The position numbers and the translations under genes were made by a program. A stretch of 9,507 bases of DNA from JAZGDL01 sp036477795 (GTDB lineage: Bacteria; Planctomycetota; Phycisphaerae; UBA1845): positions 1-9,507 of the forward strand of contig JAZGDL010000310.1 in NCBI GenBank assembly GCA_036477795.1. Reading direction: 5' to 3'. This document shows positions 4,277 to 9,507 of the stretch, in pieces. The notes under the pieces are model-generated. The model saw only the letters and a program-made list of their open reading frames with translations, searched no databases and had not been told where the DNA came from. Every line of letters starts with the position of its first letter. Position 1 is the first letter of the stretch.

Positions 4277-6003
4277 TAGCAACGCAGGTCGTACGAGGCA
4301 TTCCCGCGCTGCTTACGGGAATCTGGGGCTGCCTAGGCGCCGCTGGCTGCCGGCCAGACGACCAGCCCTCCCCTCCTCCCGTCACTGCACCCGAGCAGGC
4401 GCAACAGTGGTTCACGGAGATCACGCCCGACCCGGTCTTGGATTTGAGGAACGATTCCGGTGCAGACGCGACGTACTTCATGCCACAAATCATGGGCGCC
4501 GGCGCCGCGCTTCTGGACTATGACGGCGATGGGTACCTCGATCTGTACTTGGTCAACGGACCATTTTCGACAGGTCCGGGCGGCGCTTCTTCGACGAACC
4601 GGCTGTTCCGTCGAGAGCCCGACGGATCGTATCGTGACATGACTGAGGCCTCGGGCCTGGGCGACACCGGTTACGGAATGGGTGTGGCGGTTGGTGATTT
4701 CGACAACGACGGTCACCCGGACGTCTACCTCACCAACTACGGATTCGATGCCCTCTACCGCAACAACGGTAACGGAACGTTCACGGACGTAACGGCGGCC
4801 GCGGGCGCGATCAACGGGCGGTGGGCGTGCTCCGCGTCCTTCGTTGACTACGATCGGGATGGATTTCTTGATATCTATGTCGCCAACTATGTGCACTATC
4901 CGGCACCGAGGGTGTGTGCCGACGATGCTGGCCGCCCGGAATACTGTGGCCCGCTGGCGTCGCCTCCAACTACCGACGTCCTATTTCACAACAACGGCGA
5001 TGGGACGTTCGCTGACGTCAGCGTCACCAGCGGAATCGCCAGCGTAGCCGGACGAGGGCTCGGAGTCCTATGCGAGGATCTCGACGGCGACGGCTGGCCC
5101 GACATCTACGTTGCCAACGACGGCGAGCCCAACTTTCTCTGGATGAACAATGGAGACGGGACGTTCACGGAGTCTGCCGTAGTGCTTGGGGTGGCGGTCA
5201 ACGTCTTTGCGGCCAGCGAGGCCAGTATGGGGATCACGGGCGGTGACGTCGACCAGGACGGCGACCTCGATCTCTTCATGACGCACCTGGTCAACGAAAG
5301 CAACACCTTTTATCGCAACGACGGGATAGGGAACTTCGACGACGCCAGCGCCGCATCAGGTCTCGGCGCGCCGAGCTTCCCGCTGACCGGCTTCGGGACG
5401 GCGTTTCTGGACTTCGACAACGACGGCGACCTGGATGCCGCAGTGGTTAACGGCCGCGTCAAGCGGGGGCAGCTCGTCGACGGCGTCGATGAACGCGCCG
5501 CGCTCGCTTCGTATGCCGAGCCCAACCTGCTGTTCCGCAACAACGGCGCCGGCATTTTTGCCGATGTCAGTACACATGCTCTGGTATTCACGAGTCGGAT
5601 CGAGGTGAGCCGAGGTCTTGCGGTTGGGGACATCGACAATGATGGGGACCTCGACCTCCTGGTTTCCAACTGCAACGGGCCGGCCCGCCTTTATCGCAAC
5701 GAGACGCCCGATCAGGGTCACTGGCTGATCGTTCGCGCCGTCGATCCGCATCTCCGACGCGATGCGTACGGCGCGCGAGTCACGGTGGATGTCCGAGGGC
5801 GAACATTGCTTCGTACGGTCAATCCGGGCTCGAGCTACGCATCCAGTAGCGACCCGCGTGTGCACTTCGGATTGGGCGACGCTACGGAGGCGAACGAGAT
5901 CGAGATCCGTTGGCCGGACGGGCAGGTCGATCGCTTCGGCAGATTCTCCGCAGATCAGATCATCACCCTGAGGAAACTCGCCAAGGCGCCCTCCGGAGCG
6001 TAG
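4273..6003 (+). CDS. VCBS/FG-GAP repeat lipoprotein with C-terminal ASPIC/UnbV domain (CRTAC1-like)
   Basis: The start is GTG 4273, overlapping the upstream stop as GTGA, with GGGGA 8 nt upstream; this suggests translational coupling. The open frame extends further 5' but there it is only the antiphase shadow of the dockerin tail. The 576-residue product has an N-terminal hydrophobic stretch and a lipobox-like L-G-A-A-G-C with Cys26, so a lipid anchor is likely though the box is not ideal. Seven D-x-D-x-D-G-x-x-D calcium motifs start at residues 82, 142, 192, 269, 325, 380 and 453, and several are followed by N-N-G-(D/N)-G-T-F, as expected of a seven-bladed beta-propeller. Residues 496-570 form the ASPIC/UnbV domain (D-A-Y-G-A-R-V-T-V, N-P-G-S-S-Y-A-S-S-S-D-P, H-F-G-L-G, I-R-W-P-D-G). 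The role is likely ligand binding or adhesion at the envelope. The TPR lipoprotein follows after 4 bp, a pairing common for this family. Confidence 0.93.
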   Translation: MIATQVVRGIPALLTGIWGCLGAAGCRPDDQPSPPPVTAPEQAQQWFTEITPDPVLDLRNDSGADATYFMPQIMGAGAALLDYDGDGYLDLYLVNGPFSTGPGGASSTNRLFRREPDGSYRDMTEASGLGDTGYGMGVAVGDFDNDGHPDVYLTNYGFDALYRNNGNGTFTDVTAAAGAINGRWACSASFVDYDRDGFLDIYVANYVHYPAPRVCADDAGRPEYCGPLASPPTTDVLFHNNGDGTFADVSVTSGIASVAGRGLGVLCEDLDGDGWPDIYVANDGEPNFLWMNNGDGTFTESAVVLGVAVNVFAASEASMGITGGDVDQDGDLDLFMTHLVNESNTFYRNDGIGNFDDASAASGLGAPSFPLTGFGTAFLDFDNDGDLDAAVVNGRVKRGQLVDGVDERAALASYAEPNLLFRNNGAGIFADVSTHALVFTSRIEVSRGLAVGDIDNDGDLDLLVSNCNGPARLYRNETPDQGHWLIVRAVDPHLRRDAYGARVTVDVRGRTLLRTVNPGSSYASSSDPRVHFGLGDATEANEIEIRWPDGQVDRFGRFSADQIITLRKLAKAPSGA

Positions 6004-6007
6004 TCCG

Positions 6008-7693
6008 ATGCCGTGCCGTACGACGTCAGCTCACTACACTGCCCGTTGCGCGGGTGCGCCGTGCGCCGCGGCATTGTTGATTGTTCTGTCAGTAACGGGC
6101 TGTCGTGAGCGATCGGCCGCAGAACCCGCGCCAGCTATCCCGAGTCCTGATCTTATTGGCGCCGATCAGACCGTCATCGACAAGGTCACTCGTGCGAGAG
6201 CGATGGTCCGGGAGGATCCGGATTCCGCGACCACCTGGGGACGGCTGGGCCTGGTGCTCGACGCCCATGGATTTGCCGACGGGGCCAAGAGCTGCTACCG
6301 GCACGCCGCGTTGCTTGATCCAACGGACGTTCGTTGGCCATACCTGACCGCCCTGATTGTCCAATTGGACGATCCCGTGGGCGCGGCGGATTGGTTCGAT
6401 GGGGCGATCGACCTTGACCCGCAATCCGCAGCCATCAGGCAGGCGTACGCCGCATCGCTGGTCCGAGCAGGACGCCCTGACGATGCTCGCCGGCAGTACC
6501 AGGCCGCCCTGCGCATCGATCCCGGGTTCCGCAAGTCACTTCTGGGAGTTGCCGAGCTCGACGTGCACAATGGTGCATTGGACGAGGCGCTGAAACTCTT
6601 GCAACGCGCCGCGGAAATGGAGTTCTGCGAGCGGGAGGTTCATGTCAAACTCGCCCGCCTTTTCCGGCGCCTGGGAGAACCCGCCCGAGCACGGCGCGAG
6701 GCCCTGTTCGCAAGAGCATACCCCGCTATCGCACCGGTCAATGACCCATATCGCGCCCAGGTTCATGTCGAGAGGGTCAGTGTCAAGGCATACGTGCAAC
6801 GGGGCCTGGCCTATCTGGCCAACCAACGGTACGCAGAGGCTGAGCGTGCCTTCCGCCAAGCACTGCACCTCCGCTCGGACAGCGTTCGAAACCACCTCAA
6901 TCTCGGTGGCGTGCTCCTCAGGCAGAAGCGCCTTGCCGAGTCGCTCGAGATCTTTCACCGGGCACTGGACATGGCTCCCGAAGACCCGGAGGTGCACAAC
7001 AACCTCGCCGTAGCTCTTGGCGAGGCCGGTGATCAACGAGGGGCGCTTGACCACCTTCGGACCGCTCTACGGCTCGACCCGAACCATGACGAGGCGCATT
7101 TCAACCTTGGCCGTATCCGCGAGGATCAGGGAAGGCTTGATGAGGCGATGGAAGCCTACCAAAAGGCAATCGACATCAACCCCGTCAATGTTCCGGCCCA
7201 CAATGAGTTGGCCAGGCTGCTTTCACGTGGAGGTCGGACAGCAGATGCTTTCACCCATTGGTGCGACGCGTTCGCCTTCGGGTGCCACGATTCGGCGGCG
7301 GCATTCAACCTCGCACTCGTGATGGCCCAGCGTCGGCAGTTTGGCGAAGCGGTCGACGTGCTCCGGCGCGGCCTTACCAAAGCGCCCGACCACGAGGCGC
7401 TGACCGCGATGCTGGCTACGATCCTGGCCACCTGCCCCGAGGCCCGTTACCGCAACGGGCCTGAAGCAGTCAGACTTGCCAACCGGCTGCTTGCCCGAAA
7501 CGGCTCCGATCACGTCCCCTCACTGAACCTGATGGCCGCCGGCCAAGCAGAGGCCGGCGACTACACGGGCGCCGCCGAGACCTCCGAGCGTGCGCTGCGC
7601 CTGGCACAGCGCGCCCAAGACGCGGAGCTGGCGCGGCTGATCTCGGCCCGGCTGGCGCTCTACTGGGCCGGTGAGCCCTATCACCAGCCGTAG
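6008..7693 (+). CDS. Tetratricopeptide-repeat lipoprotein
   Basis: ATG 6008 lies 4 bp after the preceding stop, with GGAG at 5995-5998 as a ribosome binding site. The 561-residue product begins with a lipoprotein signal peptide: hydrophobic A19-T30 and lipobox S-V-T-G-C with Cys32. From about residue 60 to 550 it is built of TPR helices in two blocks, 70-235 and 255-460, with typical signatures such as A-Y-V-Q-R-G-L-A-Y-L, N-L-G-G-V-L-L, N-N-L-A-V-A-L-G-E-A-G, A-L-R-L-D-P-N, and A-I-D-I-N-P. The tail from 465 (A-T-I-L-A-T-C-P-E-A-R-Y-R-N-G-P-E-A-V) is a conserved ending seen in planctomycete TPR proteins. TPRs mediate protein-protein contacts; as the last gene of the operon it probably scaffolds or assembles the ASPIC lipoprotein or its partners at a membrane surface. 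The exact partner is not visible from sequence. Confidence 0.92.
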   Translation: MPCRTTSAHYTARCAGAPCAAALLIVLSVTGCRERSAAEPAPAIPSPDLIGADQTVIDKVTRARAMVREDPDSATTWGRLGLVLDAHGFADGAKSCYRHAALLDPTDVRWPYLTALIVQLDDPVGAADWFDGAIDLDPQSAAIRQAYAASLVRAGRPDDARRQYQAALRIDPGFRKSLLGVAELDVHNGALDEALKLLQRAAEMEFCEREVHVKLARLFRRLGEPARARREALFARAYPAIAPVNDPYRAQVHVERVSVKAYVQRGLAYLANQRYAEAERAFRQALHLRSDSVRNHLNLGGVLLRQKRLAESLEIFHRALDMAPEDPEVHNNLAVALGEAGDQRGALDHLRTALRLDPNHDEAHFNLGRIREDQGRLDEAMEAYQKAIDINPVNVPAHNELARLLSRGGRTADAFTHWCDAFAFGCHDSAAAFNLALVMAQRRQFGEAVDVLRRGLTKAPDHEALTAMLATILATCPEARYRNGPEAVRLANRLLARNGSDHVPSLNLMAAGQAEAGDYTGAAETSERALRLAQRAQDAELARLISARLALYWAGEPYHQP

Positions 7694-7764
7694 AACTTTG
7701 CCAGGAAATCTGCGGCGTTCGCTGTGGGGCGTCGGTCTGGTGGCATTGCGTTGCCCTGTGATTC

Positions 7765-7788
7765 GCCTGGTCACTGAAGTGACCAGGC
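7765..7788 (+). terminator. 10-bp stem hairpin downstream of the TPR gene, possible operon terminator
   Basis: GCCTGGTCAC (7765-7774), loop TGAA, GTGACCAGGC (7779-7788), a perfect inverted repeat 71 bp after the stop. The sequence after it (CTCGTTGATT) is only modestly T-rich, so it could also be a 3'-end stabilising hairpin rather than an intrinsic terminator. Confidence 0.45.
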
Positions 7789-7870
7789 CTCGTTGATTGC
7801 GCGACGCGGTTACGTTTGAGTACGTTCGTTGCGGAGCACGCAGCCCCTGACCCCTGCCTGGTCGCCACCC

Positions 7871-7900
7871 ATCTGTGTCCATCTGCGTTTATCTGTGGTT
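7871..7900 (-). repeat. Three tandem 10-bp ATCTG units, known-looking dispersed intergenic repeat
   Basis: ATCTGTGTCC (7871-7880), ATCTGCGTTT (7881-7890) and ATCTGTGGTT (7891-7900). From memory, similar ATCTGTG-type strings are widespread between genes in planctomycetes and other bacteria and are often mis-annotated as small proteins with an I-N-A-D-G-H-R-like reading on the opposite strand, which is also open here. Function is unknown. Confidence 0.6.
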
Positions 7901-8218
7901 TCTTCCCCTCGCCAAAATCAGTCGTCACAGGCGTGGTCGAGAATGACCAAAGTTAGGCCTCGCGAACGCTCGGCTAACCAAAAGTGAAGCAAAGTTGCGC
8001 CGAGATAAGCTCGGATAACGATCTTTAGCGCGCGGCGCGGAACGATTTGTGCGCGCCCAGGTGAACGCGCGGCCAGCTCGGCGCGCGCCGGATTGACCGA
8101 CCCTTCATTTGGCAGTCAAAAACAGGGGTCGCCTGGCGATGGTTTTTCGCCTTTGCGGTCTCTGCGCGCGCCGTCGTGACCGCGCTGTCGGGCCAATTTG
8201 GCGCGCGCTCGACGCTGG

Positions 8219-8734
8219 CTAGGCCGCGCGGTCGCGCTTGGCCTGCTCCAGCAGCTCGCTGAGGGCCTCATCATCCTCGACCGACTCGGGGGTCAGGCCA
8301 GGCAGCGGATATCGCTTGCACAGCGCCCGGCCCAGGGCCAGCGGCTCGGCCAGAACAAAGAACACGGGCACGCCGATGACGTTGGTCGCGAATCCAAGGG
8401 CGCGTCGCAGGTGGTGCTGCGTGGTGGCCACGAGCAGTTCGCCGTCGTCAAAGCGAATGGGCAGCACGCAAAACTGCCACGCCTGGCGGCGCGTCACGAG
8501 CTGCGCGGCATCGTCAGCATAGATCTCGAACTCCGGGTCAATGGCCCGGGTGAATCCAGCATACTGCTGGGCCCAGGCGTCCTCGATCACCGTGGGATCG
8601 ATGCCGAAGTGCCGCTCCGCCAGCCAGCCCAACGGCCGGCTGGTCTGTTGCTGATACTCGAGCAACAGTTGAACCTGCGGTTGGGTCAACACGCCGCTTC
8701 GGACCAGAAACTCTCCAATTCGCTGCGGTTCCAT
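8219..8734 (-). CDS. Stand-alone MshEN / GspE N-terminal-domain protein
   Basis: The start is ATG at 8734-8732 (M-E-P-Q-R-I-G-E-F-L), preceded by GGGGG with a 7-nt gap and a closer GAGG. The frame is open for another 103 codons upstream, but that part is arginine/proline-rich and has no domain character. The 171-residue product fits the type II secretion ATPase N-terminal (MshEN) fold: motif I at R5-I-G-x-x-L10-x-x-x-G14 to Q28, motif II from P34-L-G-W-L to Q57, then F-C-V-L-P-I-R-F-D-D-G-E-L-L-V-A-T-T (88-105), typical of the second half. Some MshEN domains bind cyclic di-GMP, so it may be a small c-di-GMP-responsive or pilus/secretion accessory protein. No Walker motifs follow; the protein ends in an acidic/basic tail (151-171). 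It is transcribed divergently from the RND gene. Fold assignment is good, function inferred. Confidence 0.82.
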   Translation of the reverse strand: MEPQRIGEFLVRSGVLTQPQVQLLLEYQQQTSRPLGWLAERHFGIDPTVIEDAWAQQYAGFTRAIDPEFEIYADDAAQLVTRRQAWQFCVLPIRFDDGELLVATTQHHLRRALGFATNVIGVPVFFVLAEPLALGRALCKRYPLPGLTPESVEDDEALSELLEQAKRDRAA

Positions 8735-9060
8735 CCTCGCGCCCCCAATGGCTGAATACGCCACGCCTCCGGAGGCGGTATCGGCTGACCAAGCGGCCAG
8801 GCACGGGTCCGGGGGCGATTCAGGTGCATCTGGAGGCCTGAAGAACCGGGCTGTGCTGACTGACCAGCGGCGGCAAAGTAGCGCGGTTGGCCGCAATCTC
8901 AACCGGTACCGCCCAGACGAGAAAGCCCAAGTACATTGACAGCCGAGAATCGTCCGGGGCGTTCCCGAGACAACTGTTACGTCCCCCCCAGCCTGATTAC
9001 CACCGCTATTTTGCCATCGCACTGCCCGAGCCGGCAGAGGCATCCTAGTGTTGGGGTCAT
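8735..9060. other. Divergent promoter region between the MshEN and RND genes
   Basis: No gene is supported. It must carry promoters for both directions. Seen here: a perfect 14-bp palindrome (8764-8777), TTGACA at 8936-8941 without a fitting -10, an in-frame TAG at 9046-9048 that excludes a longer RND start, and GGGG at 9053-9056 as a likely ribosome binding site. Confidence 0.5.
8764..8777. promoter_or_regulatory. Perfect 14-bp palindrome, possible operator
   Basis: CGCCTCCGGAGGCG reads identically on both strands and lies 30 bp upstream of the minus-strand start codon at 8734. That position would overlap the promoter or leader of the MshEN gene. It is a candidate repressor site, or a chance GC-rich palindrome. 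Confidence 0.35.
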
Positions 9061-9507
9061 ATGCACGAGCGTATTCGTGACCGTCTTCTTGGGCTATGGG
9101 GCCGTACCGTCGCCTCGCGGCCTGTGGCCACCTTGACCATCTGCGTAGCGTTGGCGGCGGTCAGCATCGTGGTAACGGTGGTGCGGCTGGAGTTTCGGGT
9201 TGATCGCAGCGAGCTGATCGATTCCGAACTGGGTTGGAATCGACGGTTCGCCGAGTACAAGGAGAATTTCGAGCGCTGGAACGACGTCTATGTGGTCCTC
9301 GACGGCGTCCCCGGGGACGAGCGCGTCAACACGCTGGCCGCGACCATCGCTTCGAAGCTGCGAGCGGACGAACGGGTCGGCGCCGCCGACGCCGGTTTCG
9401 ATCAGGCCGAGGCCGGGCCAAAGCTGTTTGCCATCGCCCCGCCCGAGCAGTTTGCTGTAGCGCTCCAGCAGCTCGGCCAAGCCCGGCGGCTGGCGGCGGC
9501 GGCGAAC
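9061..9507 (+). CDS. RND/MMPL-family exporter, N-terminal part (runs off the window)
   Basis: The frame is open from ATG 9061 to the last base (149 codons, no stop). An in-frame TAG at 9046 and GGGG 4 nt before the ATG fix the start. The pattern fits large bacterial MMPL/RND transporters, including hopanoid-associated HpnN-like ones: a basic cytoplasmic N-terminus (M-H-E-R-I-R-D-R-L-L), R-P-V-A-T-L leading into a first membrane helix at about residues 21-41, then the periplasmic start V-R-L-E-F-R-V-D-R-S-E-L-I-D, N-R-R-F-A-E-Y and a beta-strand V-Y-V-V-L-D-G (77-82). Such proteins use the proton-motive force to move lipids or hydrophobic compounds from the inner membrane outward. A full member would have about 800-900 residues, 12 helices and two periplasmic domains; only helix 1 and part of the first periplasmic domain are seen. 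The substrate cannot be told from this part. Confidence 0.85.
   Translation, partial: MHERIRDRLLGLWGRTVASRPVATLTICVALAAVSIVVTVVRLEFRVDRSELIDSELGWNRRFAEYKENFERWNDVYVVLDGVPGDERVNTLAATIASKLRADERVGAADAGFDQAEAGPKLFAIAPPEQFAVALQQLGQARRLAAAAN

Larger units (their letters stand above)
7694..8218. other. Convergent intergenic region without a supported gene
   Basis: It lies between the ends of the TPR gene (plus) and the MshEN gene (minus). It contains a strong hairpin (7765-7788), three tandem 10-bp units (7871-7900), a small hairpin CCGAG-ATAAG-CTCGG (8001-8015), a GCGCGC-rich stretch (8029-8208), an A5-to-T5 flanked inverted repeat (8118-8147, core TCGCC-T-GGCGA) that could be a weak bidirectional terminator, and a GCCAA-T-TTGGC inverted repeat (8192-8202). 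Confidence 0.6.

Noticed and set aside
4333..4896. 187-codon minus-strand frame opposite the VCBS repeats
   Set aside because: It is a mirror of the aspartate-rich repeats (I-V-V/V-E-V strings), with no own signals.
8198..8755. 185-codon open frame on the plus strand opposite the MshEN gene
   Set aside because: The minus strand shows a recognisable MshEN fold; the plus-strand product has no domain pattern.
8936..8941. TTGACA as -35 box for the RND gene
   Set aside because: No -10-like hexamer lies 15-19 bp downstream (GCGTTC at 17 bp).
8735..9043. 5' extension of the MshEN protein by 103 codons
   Set aside because: It has low-complexity Arg/Pro composition and no domain; a good start with an RBS lies at 8734.
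9094..9480. 128-codon minus-strand frame at the window end
   Set aside because: It lies antisense to the well-supported RND/MMPL N-terminus, whose frame runs off the window.

Overview
The window looks like a GC-rich chromosomal segment from a planctomycete, probably of the Phycisphaerae type. That is an inference. It rests on long secreted proteins ending in paired dockerin-like modules of the form D-x-D-x-S-G-D-V-G-V-K-D-L-L-F-L-L-G-A-W-G-x-C, on right-handed beta-helix 'choice-of-anchor Q' architecture, on cysteine-rich motifs such as C-C-x-x-N-G-T-P-G-C, and on VCBS/ASPIC lipoproteins paired with TPR lipoproteins.

Layout. (1) 1-700: 3' part of a secreted beta-helix protein with a tandem dockerin tail; its frame is broken by one extra base in a TTTT run at 148-151. 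(2) 701-1154: repeat-laden intergenic DNA (8-bp tandem array, a CCCGAT-NNN-ATCGGG inverted repeat, a 119-bp dispersed repeat). (3) 1155-3203: a 682-residue cysteine-rich secreted multidomain protein with the same dockerin tail, closed by a clear intrinsic terminator at 3236-3264. (4) 3204-3781: a second repeat-laden intergenic region. It begins with an orphan dockerin 3' end (3271-3342) and holds second copies of the same repeat families. (5) 3782-7693: a tightly packed three-gene unit: a small secreted one-blade FG-GAP/dockerin protein, a seven-VCBS-repeat ASPIC/UnbV lipoprotein (4-bp overlap), and a TPR lipoprotein (4-bp gap). (6) 7694-8218: a convergent intergenic region with a 10-bp stem hairpin, three tandem 10-bp units and a GCGCGC-rich stretch. 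(7) 8219-8734, minus strand: a stand-alone GspE/MshE N-terminal (MshEN-like) domain protein. (8) 8735-9060: a divergent spacer with a perfect 14-bp palindrome. (9) 9061 to the window end: the N-terminus of an RND/MMPL-family exporter.

How it fits together. Most of the window encodes exported, probably envelope-facing proteins. The two large secreted proteins and the small FG-GAP protein share one kind of C-terminal calcium-loop tag, which may be a common anchoring or sorting signal. The ASPIC and TPR lipoproteins are likely co-translated with the small FG-GAP protein and may form one surface or periplasmic complex. The most unusual aspect is the mosaic, repeat-mediated structure between tagged genes: dockerin 3' ends, an 8-mer array, a small inverted repeat and a 119-bp repeat recur in two intergenic regions, and one inverted-repeat copy appears to form part of the N-terminus of the gene at 3782.
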